NCBI GenBank assembly: GCA_026119855.1
Contig: JAOWBW010000365.1
Location: 558,001-622,000 of the forward strand
DNA from: Campanula takesimana
Lineage: Eukaryota > Streptophyta > Magnoliopsida > Asterales > Campanulaceae
Direction: 5' to 3'
Length of the DNA: 64,000 bases
This document shows, piece after piece, positions 12,202 to 22,935 of the stretch (the first letter of the stretch is position 1; each line of letters starts with the position of its first letter). Below the pieces are notes generated by a model. It did no database searches. It had not been told where the DNA came from and saw only the letters and a program-made list of their open reading frames with translations. A program made the position numbers and the translations under genes.

Positions 12202-12221
12202 TGGCGCCGTTGCCGGGGAAC
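12202..12221 (+). promoter_or_regulatory. Primer binding site (tRNA-Asp type)
   Basis: TGGCGCCGTTGCCGGGGAAC begins five bases after the 5' LTR. Its position and sequence fit the complement of a tRNA 3' end. I associate this sequence with tRNA-Asp priming in Athila-type elements from memory; the tRNA identity is not verified. Confidence 0.7.
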
Positions 12222-12429
12222 GGTGTTTATTTGTTTACGTTCTTATTTTAATTCTTGTTCTTATTCTTTTTATTTTCTTTGTATTTTTTTTTTTAGTTGG
12301 TTTAGTTTAATTAATTTAATTTTCTTTTTAGTTATTTTTAATTTAGTTATTTGTTTTTAGTGTGGAACCTTGTAAGGTCCACACCTGTTTTACTGACAAT
12401 CTGCTTGGAAGTCTTGAATTAGTAAACAG

Positions 12430-14565
12430 ATGACAAATCATACATTGAGGCAGAAAACTGCCCCGAATTGGAGCGAGCAACCTCATGCAGTTCAGTTCCC
12501 CACTCTGCCTACTGGGGTTACATTTGAGTTGAAGCCGGGTTTGTTGAGCCAGTTACCGCACTTTACTGGGATGCCCGGTGAGAACCCGAATCAACATATA
12601 TCCCAGTTTGTGCAGATTTGCCAGAGCATGAAGCCAGCAGCACTTCCGCTTGAGCATCTCCTCCTTAGAGCGTTTTCTTTCACTCTGAAAGATGATGCTA
12701 GTGCATGGTATTACCATCTGCCGCCTAACAGCATTACCACATGGCAGCAGATGAAGGAGGTGTTTCTTGATGAGTTTTTTCCTCCAGATCCGATCAACGT
12801 GATGAAGCGGGACATTAGCAACATGGAGCAGAAGGTAGATGAGACGCTATATGATTATTATAACAGGTTCCATAAGTTGTACAGAAGTTGCCCGTATCAT
12901 GGATTTGATGAGGATCAGTTGATAGTATATTTCTATGGGGGTTTGACAGTCATGGATAAGCGGTTGGTGGATTCTTGCTGTGGGGGCAGTATTCTGAACA
13001 AGACAACTGAGGAGGCGAAAAATATTATTGATGAGTAGGCTAAGAGCACTCGGACACATGGCCGGAGATCGAGCTTCAGACAGGTCAGTGCTGTGAATTC
13101 TAGTAGTGGTGTGACAAATAAGCTTGAGACTGATGTTGAGGACCTTAAGGGGATGATGAGACAATTGTTGATGGGTCCACCACAGAGTCAGCAGTATCAG
13201 ACTAATCAGTACAGACCACCATATGGGCAGCAGCAGCAGTATCAGAGTACCCTTCCGAGACAGTCTACAGATGACATGATTCATTCCTTAGCACAGTCGG
13301 TGAGCATGATGAATAGCAATTTCCAACAGTATCAACAGAAGACCGATATGAGTATTGGTAATCTAGAGAGCCAGATTGGGCAAATAGCTGATGCGGTTGG
13401 GAGACTAGAGGCCAGAGAGGCAGATAAGGTACATTCTAGATCAGAACCGAACCCTAAGCAGAGTGCATGTGCCATGACTTTGCGCAGTGGTAAGGAGATT
13501 GGGAAGGAAGTTGTACCGGAGGAGCCAGTGATTGAGGTTGAGCAGGTTGTGCCTATTGAGAAAATTCCGGAGGAGGAGAAGAAAGCTACACCAGAGCCCA
13601 CAGTTTTTGAGCCAGATGTTCCATTTCCTGAGGCATGGAAAATATCGCGAGAACATGAGCCTGACAAGGCTATCTTTGACACTTTCAAGAGGATTGAGGT
13701 AAACATCCCATTTTTAGACTTGTTGCAGACTGTCCCGAGATATGCCAAATTCCTTAAAGCGCTGTGTACATTGAAGAGGGATCAGAAGGCAAGGAGTCAG
13801 AAAAAGGTGAAGATGAAAGAGCATGTGTCTGCAGTCTATCATAAAAAGATGCCCAAGAAGTGTAGTGATCCGGGTATGTTTGTGATACCGGTGTCTTTGG
13901 GTGATGATAGTGAGCATAATGCTATGCTTGACTTGGGTTCTTCAATCAATGTCATGCCTTATGCATTGTTTGAAAAACTCAAGTTGGGACCTTTACAGGA
14001 TACACGGGTTGTGATTCAGTTGGCGGATAGATCCAATGCATACCCTAAGGGGAAGATTGAGGATGTTCTAATCCGAGTTGGTAAATTCATTTTTCCTGCG
14101 GATTTTTATGTTTTGGAGATGGATACGGATCCTAAGGCTCCCATTCTGTTGGGGAGACCATTTATGTCTACAGCTCATACTAAACTAGATGTGTCTAATG
14201 GTTCATTGACTATGGAGTTTGATGAGGATTTAATGGAGTTCAATATTTTTGACTCCAAGAAAGACCCTGAGGATGTTCGTGGTTTATGTTTCATGGATAC
14301 AGTTGAGCCAAAGGTAGAGGATATGTCCACTATTTGCAGTGGGGATGATGATATAAAGATTGGTTTGGAGATTCCTGCGGTAAAACATGGACCAAAAAAG
14401 GTGAAGAATCTTCCTGAGCATCGAAAGCATGCATTTGGAGGTGAGGAAGAAGTGATGATGGCTAGTGGTTCGATGGAGAAGCATGGAGATTTGAGCACGA
14501 TGAATAAAAAGAAGAAGGGATTCATGGAGACAATTCGATCTCAAACGGGGTGGAGTGTGCACTAA
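12430..14565 (+). pseudogene. Retrotransposon gag-protease ORF with internal amber stop
   Basis: The frame runs from ATG 12430 to 14565 (about 711 codons) with one in-frame TAG at 13036-13038. The first 202 codons hold the retrotransposon gag domain: a PHFTGMPGENPNQHI-like start, the SAWYYHLPP segment and the DEFFPP segment. The second part (from about codon 220) is Gln/Pro-rich, then continues to a pepsin-type aspartic protease near codons 495-580, with catalytic motif DLGSSINVMP and the flap-side motif ILLGRPF. No zinc knuckle or reverse transcriptase follows. Particle assembly and polyprotein cleavage are the expected family roles. The stop could be inactivating or read through; an inactivating change is the simpler view. 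Confidence 0.75.
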
Positions 14566-14750
14566 TGAGGTACCATTTATTCCCTTACGTTTAAACTGTC
14601 CTTATTTTTATTCACTTTTACACACGGAGGACACTGTGTAGTTTAAGCGTGGGGGAAGAGTTTGTAGTTGTATAGTACGCATTTTATTTCTAGATAGTTA
14701 GTTTTTCTTTTAAAAAGAAAAAAAAAAAAACGCACAAGAAAAGAAGCCCG
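14566..14750 (+). other. 3' untranslated internal region of LTR element
   Basis: Non-coding sequence after the gag-protease stop. It includes a purine-rich copy of AGCGTGGGGGAAG near 14648, resembling the true polypurine tract at the 3' LTR; another lies near 15120. Confidence 0.5.
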
Positions 14751-14867
14751 CTAGATTGAAAACCCGAAAGGGCAGTCTAGGCAAAAACCAGGGTGTGCAT
14801 AAAAAAAAAATGGAAAAAATAAAATAAAAAAATGAGTGGCTAAGTGAAAACCCGAAAGGGCGCTTAG
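14751..14867 (+). ncRNA. Duplicated nested-hairpin RNA element (candidate)
   Basis: Two copies of the same fold lie 59 nt apart. Copy 1 (14751-14780): CTAGATTG pairs with CAGTCTAG, with AAAA on the 5' side, then CCC-GAAA-GGG, a three-pair hairpin closed by a GNRA tetraloop. Copy 2 (14840-14867): CTAAGTG pairs with CGCTTAG around the same AAAA-CCC-GAAA-GGG core. The outer stems differ in sequence yet both pair fully (each with one G-U), so the differences are compensatory. It lies in the transcribed 3' region of the Athila-like element. Packaging, export or 3'-end function is possible but unproven. Confidence 0.6.
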
Positions 14868-15395
14868 GCAAAAGGTGAGGTTTGAGTAATAAAAGATCTT
14901 TCATCCACCGGAGAGAAGACATAAGGGAGGTTTGGAGTTTCGGGTATGTTATACACTATTGGAGTAGGAGGTTCGGATAGTGGAGTTTAGGTTAGAAATC
15001 CTCGTTCTTTTCTGGAGATATAAGGGGGTGTTGGTGTTTTGTTACGAGGTAAGTCTTGTGCTTAATTATATAAATCTTGCATAAACTTTGTTTTTATGAG
15101 GGAGATTGTAGTGTGAGATAAGCGTGGGGGAAATTAGGACATTTTTAGTTCCCCTTGGCTTTTGAGTGGATTTTTAGTTTGGATACCGTTTATTATGGTG
15201 TTGGTATCAAACTAATGTCATTTTTATTATTTCTTTGAGGAGTTATAAGGAGACGGAGTTTCTACACTTCGATTTTATTTGTTGAGTTTGATTGGTGGTT
15301 TAGAGGTGACTAGGAATCATTTTTCTCCATGCTACGCTATATAGACCGGTGTTTAGAGGGGAGTTAGGATTTTACTCAGGGACGAGTAAAGGTCT

Positions 15396-15410
15396 AAGCG
15401 TGGGGGAATT
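15396..15410 (+). promoter_or_regulatory. Polypurine tract
   Basis: AAGCGTGGGGGAATT abuts the 3' LTR start (TGATGGG at 15411), the usual position for plus-strand priming in LTR retrotransposons. Near-copies at about 14648 and 15120 are not next to an LTR. Confidence 0.75.
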
Positions 15411-16752
15411 TGATGGGACGGATTTTATACCATTTTTTCCTATGTTTTTATGAGCTTAAAATAATTATTTTATGTATTTTAGATAGTTTTTATGTAATTT
15501 TGGGCAATTATGTATTTTTGGGGTTTAATTATAATTTGGGTGTTATTTTAGTATTTTTTATATTTTTACCCAAATTAGATATTTTATTATTCAAAAGAAA
15601 CTCAAAAATGGAATTTAAATGTAAATGCCCAAGATTAACGAAGAGAGATAGATGGATGGAAAAATTTCACTCAGCCCTTGTGCCACAAGTGCTCAATTCT
15701 TGTGCCACAAGGGCTGGCCAAAAGAAAGGTGGGAAGAAGGAACAAGGCCAAGGCACAAGCAAGACCAACTCCAGCGAAATCCATGTAGCGGCCCAAACCA
15801 GATCAGTCCAGCAAGCCGGCCCAGATCTGGTGGCCCAACAAGCAAGGAAGGGGAAGAAGCGCATATAGCAGGCGCGCTTTCGGCAAAGCGGATCGGATAA
15901 AACGCATCTACCAGGTGCGCTTTCTACAATGCCTGGCGCGTGGACGAGGCGAGCTGGCGCGTCAGCGGCGAGTGGCGAGAGTGGGGGCGCGTCATGGCGC
16001 GTGGACCGGCTGGGAAGCTTATTTTTGCCTGTTTTTGCTTTATTTTTATTTTCTTTTTATTCCTTATTAATTTAGGACTTCCCTAGATATAAAAACTAGG
16101 TTTTTTTTTTGTATTCTAGACTTCCACAATTTTAGATTAGGTTTTATATTTCTTTTTCATGGAGATTTCAAAGTTCCATATGAGGAACTAAAACTCAAAC
16201 TTTGGGTTTGAATCTTGAACCATCTTTATATCAATTTGAGGTAATTTTCTTTTCACAATTTGATTTCTATTCATAATTTTACTTGTTCTTAATTCTAGAT
16301 CCGTTGCTAGGGTTTATAAACCTGATCAATTTATTTATCTTTGTGATTGGATCTTTGCTAGAATTCTCTGTTCTGTGTCAGAATTAGGGTTTTCACCGTA
16401 GCAATTTCATGATTTATGCATGTGCCATGGTAAATTGTGATTAGGGTAAAATTAGGCAATTATCTATTTTAATAAATAGAAAGTGTTCTTGATCTTAGTT
16501 TCTTAAATCTTGAATCAATTAATTTTGCGATCTAGACTGTGCCAGTTAGATTAATTCATTAATTAGGGTTTCTAGTGAGTGTGCCACTGCTAGTAACTAA
16601 TCTGAAAGAAGAAACAGAGATTGAAATAAATCTCGGATCAAGTGAATTGAGTTAAAAGTGAATTGATGTACCGATGATAATTAATTAAAAAGGTGGGGAC
16701 GGAAACAAATCTGAAGTATTCTTTAATTATTGTTTTTGCTCATATTTAGTTT
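15411..16752 (+). repeat. 3' LTR of Athila-like element, 3'-truncated
   Basis: Colinear with the 5' LTR up to about the equivalent of 12037, then it stops abruptly. The last 150 bp or so, including the terminal TATCA, are missing. The following bases repeat about 28 bp of the 5' flank (TTTTGTCACTAAATTGTACA and onward) before the host MITE continues. A 5-bp TSD is therefore absent at this end. Confidence 0.78.
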
Positions 16753-16830
16753 AATTTTGTCACTAAATTGTACAAAAAATTATGTATCTCAAAATTAAAT
16801 TTGGACACTCATTTAAAAACAGAGGTAGTA

Positions 16831-17349
16831 TAAGATTTAGAAACAGATAGAGCCAGATAAAGATCAAAAGGGCACAGTTAAATAGAATTTAAAACTATTA
16901 AAACGAGAGTGAATCTTCTCTTTTTGATGGGTTATTAAATTTTTTTAGTCAAGTTTATTCTCTTTCGGTTTGACCTTGACCTTACCGGTCAATCATTTAC
17001 GCGTATTTAGTGGCTGCAAGAACAATGCCAACCGTGCAATGCAACAATAATCATTTTCACTTCATTCTGATAATAATATCCACATTTACACCAAAAAGGA
17101 TTAGGCCCACATTAGCTTTCTTTCGGTTCGACTTAAAAAGTGTTTCTTATAATGCATGCATTAGACTCCAAATCTCTCAAAATAGTTTTCGCATTTGACT
17201 ATTCAAACTTTTAAAAATGTAATTATTTGAATCTGCTTATGCACTTTTAAGACTAAATTGTAGAAATAGGAAGAACTTTTTTAGACAATGAGAAATGATA
17301 AATGAGAAGATTATTTTGGGACGGATGGAGTATTGTTCTTTTTACGCGG
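16831..17349. other. Intergenic sequence without recognised gene
   Basis: No supported coding sequence. A lone MITE-like terminus (GGGACGGATGGAGTA) occurs near 17320 without a visible partner end. Confidence 0.4.
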
Positions 17350-17534
17350 GCTTGTCTGGTAGAGCAGTAAGTTTAAAATAGATTTTTTTTTAAAAATCAG
17401 CTTTTTGTTACTTAATTGTATCAATGGAGAGTTTTTAAGTCCAATTTTTTAAAAATTTTAGCCATTTCAAATAATAGTATCTAAAAAAAGCGTTGTTTTA
17501 AAAAAATTCTGTTTTTAAAATCGTGCACAAGCCC
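17350..17534. mobile_element. Tourist-like MITE (tentative)
   Basis: The ends GGGCTTGT and ACAAGCCC are inverted and the interior is AT-rich and non-coding. No convincing three-base TSD is visible, so the boundaries and class are tentative. Confidence 0.35.
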
Positions 17535-18288
17535 TTAATTCATGAGGTAAGTAAATGAATGTAATTCTATACTTTACAAATTCAAATTCACACATTGTGA
17601 AACTTAATTCATAGTATTATTAATGAACCATTCTTTTGAGTACCATGCATCACTGTTATTGAAGAAAAAAATCAAGCCTAACATTTTTAATTATAATTAG
17701 AGAGGGAAATTGAACTCTCATTTTTTTTTTTCAAAAATAAAAAACAAAAGAAATGATGGTTCACATCATTTGAGCCAAAATCCATTACCCACGAGTTAAT
17801 TTGGATTTAGAAGACGTTTTTGTCAGATTTTGACGATGCGAACGACTTAGATATATAATGAACCAATTCATTAGTATGATAATTAAGAGTTTAATATTGT
17901 TGATACCAAAGGCTCAATAAATTTTGGCGTTTGATATTTCAACAGGTAGGCCGTCAAGCCATCCTGAGCTATTTCTCATTCTCTCAGAATGTTCTTCATA
18001 TTTCTACAACTTAGCTTAAAAATACATAACTAAATTACTAACTCTTAAAAAGTTTGAATAGACAAACGCGAATATCATTTATGTCAGCCGTTGGTGGAAC
18101 CATGACATAAATATTTCTTCATACATGAAACCATACATTAGAAAGAAAAAAAATAGTGAATGGGGAAATTTTTATAGATAAAGGTGTACAACGGTAACTA
18201 AATTACTAACCCTTAAAACTTTTTTTTAAAAAAAAAAAAAAAAAACTTAAAACTTTTTTCATAAATATAACAGATTCCCAAATATATT
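17535..18288. other. AT-rich intergenic sequence, nothing recognised
   Basis: No ORF with recognisable protein, no RNA gene and no delimited transposon; A/T homopolymers near 17721 and 18222-18245. Confidence 0.4.
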
Positions 18289-18550
18289 AATCTCGCTGTC
18301 TCTAAATGAATGTCTATTTTTAAGAAACTTTTGTCCCAAAAAATATGTTTTTTTCGAAAATAACTTTGTTCTTAAATGTTTTTTTACCAATTTTTTTCCA
18401 CTAGTCTCTGTATACTTGCAAAACTAAATGGTTGGAAAGAGAATTACATGATTATATATGAATCTTTGCCAGTAAATCATATAAATAGTAGAGATTTTCA
18501 TATATTTTTTAAAATCACGTTTGGACATTTATATAGAGACGGTGTGAGTA
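18289..18550. mobile_element. MITE (copy 2, uninterrupted)
   Basis: About 262 bp with inverted ends related to GTCTCTAAATGAATGTC and CTCTATATAAATGTCC. It is the uninterrupted paralogue of the split copies at 9913-16830 and 24695-25234, sharing TACTTGCAAAACTAAATG and ATTACATGATTATATATGAA. Small ORFs across it are fortuitous. Confidence 0.6.
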
Positions 18551-18784
18551 TAAAAATCCCCTCTACTCCTCAAAAGCCTCAAAATATAAAAGTGATTACT
18601 TATTTAGGAATCGATGCAAACTAATGAGAGGACTTATAAAAAATCTAATCTTTTTCATGAAACAGTGGAAATGCTATTTTTTTCTATTACTAAAACCAAT
18701 CTTTATAACATAAAAATTGATACACGTAATGAGAAATTTCAATGTTCAATAGCCAAATTATTTCTATTATTGACTTTTTTTCTT

Positions 18785-18950
18785 TTGAGAGGAAGTCTTG
18801 TGTAATACGGTCTCACACATGATATGGGTCTCGAGAGATAGAAAATGTGCTTGACCTGCTCCGCCAAATAAATGGCAAAACCACTTATTCTTTTAACGAG
18901 ACCCATTTTATGTGTTAAACCGTCTTACATAAATTTTTGTCTTTCACATT
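18785..18950. mobile_element. Small foldback MITE (copy 1)
   Basis: The left end (GTGTAATACGGTCTCACACA, then ATGGGTCTCG) is inverted at the right end (TATGTAAGACGGTTTAACAC, then AATGGGTCTCG). It is about 160 bp and non-coding. A related copy at about 19238-20935 is split by a MULE. Confidence 0.5.
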
Positions 18951-19237
18951 ATGGTTAATAATAGGTCCGTAAATCAATACTGTAAATCAAAGTTGAGTAA
19001 TTTTTAGTTATCTATTTTCATTTTATTTTTTTTAGAAGTGATTATCCTTTGTTTGGCATGTTAATATGTTACACCTGGCACGTTTCTAATTGGATTACTC
19101 ACTAGTCTCCACAAAGGTACGCGTTGACAAGTAAAACCGCCTTTTTGACGGAGTCAACCACTCAATTTTTGTGTTGAACTACTCGCTTGTGTAGTCCATC
19201 AATGGCTATATTTGAAACAAGTCAACTAGCTAAATTA

Positions 19238-20935
19238 AATGAGAAAGTTTTGTGCGTAACGGTTTCACACATGATACAGATTTCGATGAAAGAGAGAAAT
19301 GAGTTTGCCCTTCCCCGCTCACATGGGACAAACGGGGAAAATATAGATTTATACCCCCGTACTTAGCTTTAAGACGCATATATGCCCTTAAACTCAATAA
19401 TTGATATATTTGCCCTTAAACTTACGAAAAATAAGGGTATATTAGGCCACCGTTAATTTTTCCTCCAAAACTTAACAAAAATGCTGACGCATTAGCCTAT
19501 ATGGATTTTTGAGAATCACACGTGGCAAGAACTGCTTATGGAGACATTCAAAGGGTTAAAATGGAAAAAGCAAAAACTAAGAGTTTAAATGAAAAACAAT
19601 CCCCACCCACTTTGTTTCTACCCACCCCTGTTACATCTATTTATTAAAGATTAAAATTAAATATGTATCAAATCATTCAAATACTAAAATTTCATGTTTT
19701 TTCAACATTTTGCATTAAAGTTCTTAAAAAAAAAAAAATTGCATTAAAGATTTTTTTTTTGTTTTCATATAAATATATGGAATAGTTTTCTATTTTAAAT
19801 TAGTTTTGAAATATCAACATTGATAATCATGGCACCACCAGCATTGCCACCCCCATCATCTTACCACCACCTCCATTTTACCACCAACACCGCCACTGCC
19901 ACCCAGAAAAATTTTACCCAAGAAAATGTTACCAAAAAAACTCAAATCGGTTTCCGTCAAATCCCCGTCACTGCATTCCCAAACAAACCACCGAGACTTT
20001 TAACTGGGAACTTTCATCCTTCATTCTCCACCCAATAGAGACATAGAAAACTAAATACACACACACACACACACACACACACACTTTTAGCTCAACAGAA
20101 ACCCACCCCTCGTTATTTTGTCTCCAATTTCAGCAAAAACACACAACATAAACGGGTTCTACGGTCCTTAACTAGATCCAGATCTAGATCTACATCTTTA
20201 GAGGGAGTAGAAACGAAGATGGTACTGGTAAGAAAAATGGGGCAGTGGAAATAAGGGACAAGAAAAAGGGGGTCAGGAGCAACGGTGACAGCTTTCAAGG
20301 TAGAAGAAGTGCGTGAAGGATAGGGTGAAGAAACGATGATGGTGCTTGAAAATGAAAGGGTAGAAATGGAAAAGAAAGGGGAGGGTGAGGAGCAACGACA
20401 GCGGTTTTCAAGCAGAAGGAAGGGGTAGAGCGAAAAACAGGGGAGAAGGTGCCGGGGAAGAAGATAGCAGGGATTCGGCCGGTTGTGGGTGATGGTGGGT
20501 CGGAGGAGAGACGGATGGGGGCTGCTGGGTACGAAGAATGGGAGAAGGGAAGAGATTAGAATGTTTGATTTTTTTCTTTGATTTTGTTAGGGTTATTTTT
20601 CATTCTAGCCCCTTTTATTTGACATCACTCAATTTTGATCCCCGAAAATTCCACATCAGCAGTTTTTCTCAACACATTGTTCCATGTAAGCCAAAATAAT
20701 GACGTCATCATGCCACATAAGGCGATTTAACGGAATAATGGACGGCCTATTGACGGTGGTCAAATATACTCTCATTTTTCGTGAGTTCAAGGGCAAGGAT
20801 GTCAATTATTGAGTTTAAGGGCATATCTGCATCTTAGATCTAAGTACAAGGGCATAAATTTATATTTTCCCTGGGACAAACTATTACTCTCTCAACGAGA
20901 TCCTTCTCACGTGTGAGACCGTCTCACATAATTTT
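19238..20935. mobile_element. Small foldback MITE (copy 2) split by a MULE
   Basis: The left part (GTAACGGTTTCACACATGAT, 19258 on) and right part (GTGTGAGACCGTCTCACATA, 20911 on) are the two ends of the same MITE family as 18785-18950. A MULE-like element with a 9-bp TSD separates them. Confidence 0.5.
19334..20872. mobile_element. MULE-like foldback element, 1.5 kb
   Basis: The inverted ends begin GGGGAAAATATAGATTTATA and extend over 100 bp with shared segments such as AAACTCAATAATTGA. The TSD GGGACAAAC is at 19325-19333 and 20873-20881. The interior holds a CA-repeat (20058-20082) and short Pro/His-rich frames (such as 19820-20038) that I do not recognise; it may carry captured sequence but I cannot support a parent gene. 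Confidence 0.68.
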
Positions 20936-21056
20936 TTGTCAAATCAAATTCATGTGCACGATCATACTTGACCAATGTTCAAAGCTTTAAGATTCCCTAA
21001 ACATACATTTATTATAATTGACCAATGTTCAAAGCTTAAGATTTCTTAAACATATA

Positions 21057-22124
21057 CTCCCTCCGTCTTAGTTTAAGGTTCTTACTTTCTTTTTTGGTCT
21101 ATCCCAGTTTAAGGTTCTTAGTTGCTTTATTCCATAAATGGAAAAAAAATGAATAGTGCTTTGGAAAATCTTGCCCTCAATAAGTTCATTTAATTACAAA
21201 AAATCATTACTTACCTAACTTACTTTCACCCACTTGCCTTATAAATAGTGTTTTGGACATTTATATTAGGGGTGTAAATGGTTCGGTTTGGTTCGGTCTC
21301 GGCCATTTTAGAGACCAAACCACTAGTCATCGATTTGGGAAAATTCCAAACCGAACTGAACCACGAAAAATTTCAAACTGAACCAAACCGCCAGGGTTTG
21401 GTTTGGTTTGGTTCAGACCACAGTTCAGTAATGTGGTCCAAACTGCGGTTTAGACCATGATTCAGACCGTGGTCTAGAATATGGTTCAGATCGTGGTTTA
21501 AACCCCATTCACACCGAGATTCATATCACGATTCAAATTATGGTTTACACTCTGCTTAAATGAGAAAATTCGGAAGAATGAAAATATCAAACGAATAAAG
21601 AAGCCGAAAGAAGTGAATACACTACAAAACTTTGTTAACTATGTGCCTCAATGAATATAACATTCAATGAAATGAATATTGAATAAGATGCAAAACGAGA
21701 GTTAAGAATGATGTAATGTAATGTAAATTATTTTAATAATTTAAAGGTGAATGTTACTTAACATACAAATATATGACTAATATATGTGGTCTGGTGGTTT
21801 GGTCTGGTGGTTCGGTCTGGCGGTTTGGTTTGACAGTTAGGTTTGGTCTGGTTTGGTCTGGAGGGGTCAGACCACAAACCAAACCGAACCACGCGGTTTA
21901 CCAATTTTTGAGACCAATCCGGACTACTTGTGCTTAAAAACCGAACCAAACCGTATGGTTTAGTTCGGTTCGGTCCCAAACCGCGGTTTGGACCGAACCA
22001 CTGACACCCCTAATTTATATCATTCAATCTCTACTTTTGGTTGACTCATTTCCATTGTTTTTGTTTTGGTTTCTTAATAAGCGTGTATAGTCAAACTAAG
22101 AACCTTAAACTGGGACGAAGGGGT
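21057..22124. mobile_element. Stowaway-like MITE split by hAT element
   Basis: The ends CTCCCTCCGTCTTAGTTTAA and (inverted) CCCCTTCGTCCCAGTTTAAG share AGTTTAAGGTTCTTAGTT and are near-identical to the uninterrupted copy at 33912-34235. The sequence is interrupted at the equivalent of that copy's GACATTTATAT by the hAT element. Confidence 0.65.
21267..22012. mobile_element. Non-autonomous hAT element with TAGGGGTG ends
   Basis: The termini TAGGGGTG...CACCCCTA are perfect inverted repeats, and the 8-bp TSD ATTTATAT lies at 21259-21266 and 22013-22020. The 746-bp interior is dominated by GGTTTGGTTCGG-type runs in both orientations near the ends. No transposase is encoded. The empty site is preserved in the MITE copy at 33912-34235. 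Confidence 0.78.
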
Positions 22125-22162
22125 TAATTTTTGTAATTACACTTGATCACGTTCACCAATTA

Positions 22163-22837
22163 CAGTTAAACTCTATAAATTAATAACGGCGGGACATGTA
22201 AAATTTATTATTTTATAGAGTTATTAATTTATCGATAAATTAGTAATTATTAATTTATCGATAAATTAATTATTAATTTAAAGAGTTTTTTATCCGATTT
22301 AACAAATTTCAGATTTTTTTATAAACTAAAGTCATTATATGTACATAATAAGTTGAAAAACATTGAAAGTTGATGATAACTTTGAATTCATTTACACGAG
22401 AATAACTATAGTTAATGTATTTTGAAACAATTATGGTATATAAACGACATGCAAACTTAAACATATTCAACCATATCTTAGAAGAGATCGTGGATATTGA
22501 CAATCTAATGAATTACCCAGTTACATGTCCAAAGGTTCAAAGCGTAGAAGAAATTGTGGCTATTATCATTGAGAACAATATTGAGGATGAAGCTGAAGAT
22601 GATACGGTGTCTTTGGAACATGTTACGGGAAAGGAAGCTATTTTGACGTCTAAACTCTTCAAAACTTTATAATTTTCGTGGGACCTATATTTATAAAAAG
22701 GTCTACCGAAAAATTATTATCTTATTATTTTATCAATTATTGTATTTTTTTTACACTGGCCCAAGTTGGGACAGGACAAATTTATTATTTTAGAGGGTTT
22801 ATTAATTTATCGAATATTTTTTAAAGAGTATCTACTG
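22163..22837. mobile_element. pogo-like (Emigrant/Lemi1-type) element remnant
   Basis: The termini CAGTTAAACTCTATAAATTA and inverted CAGTAGATACTC share ATAAATTAATAA further in and are flanked by TA. Ends of this type are known for plant pogo-family elements such as Emigrant/Lemi1. The 675-bp element keeps only a short transposase-like frame (22415-22672). Confidence 0.55.
22415..22672 (+). pseudogene. C-terminal remnant of pogo/Tigger-like transposase
   Basis: An 85-codon frame. Its second half (YPVTCPKVQSVEEIVAIII, then an acidic stretch, then VTGKEAILTSKLFKTL) resembles the acidic C-terminus of plant pogo/CENP-B-like DDE transposases, where an EEIV segment is followed by acidic residues and a KEA segment. 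The DNA-binding domain and all catalytic residues are missing. The match is from memory and moderate; the frame could be fortuitous, but its position within pogo-like termini supports it. Confidence 0.45.
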
Positions 22838-22935
22838 TACCTAGTTTTCACATTTCTTTCGTAGTTTTGTGCGCCATTTTATAGCTTTTTATATTTATTA
22901 TTTTGATAAAACACTATTTTTGACCGTTTATTATA

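Larger units (their letters stand above)
10675..16752 (+). mobile_element. Athila-like gag-protease LTR retrotransposon (non-autonomous)
   Basis: Two LTRs (10675-12196 and 15411-16752) flank a 3.2-kb interior with a tRNA primer site, a gag-protease reading frame broken by one stop, a structured RNA pair, and a polypurine tract. The interior has no reverse transcriptase, RNase H or integrase sequence, and the space after protease (14566-15410) is too short for them. It would therefore depend on a partner element's enzymes. The primer site and gag/protease style fit the Athila/Tat branch of Ty3/gypsy. The 3' LTR lacks its last 150 bp or so. By eye the LTRs differ at only about seven bases plus a T-run indel, so the insertion is fairly young. 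Confidence 0.78.
9913..16830. mobile_element. MITE (copy 1) split by hAT and LTR element
   Basis: The left end (TACTCCATTTGTCCCTAAAT) at 9913 and the inverted right end near 16830 match the ends of uninterrupted or less interrupted copies at 18289-18550 and 24695-25234. Removing the hAT element (10043-10587), the LTR element (10675-16752) and the TSDs restores sequence colinear with those copies, including TACTTGCAAAAACTAAAT and TTGTACAAAAAATTATG. It has no coding capacity. Confidence 0.65.
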
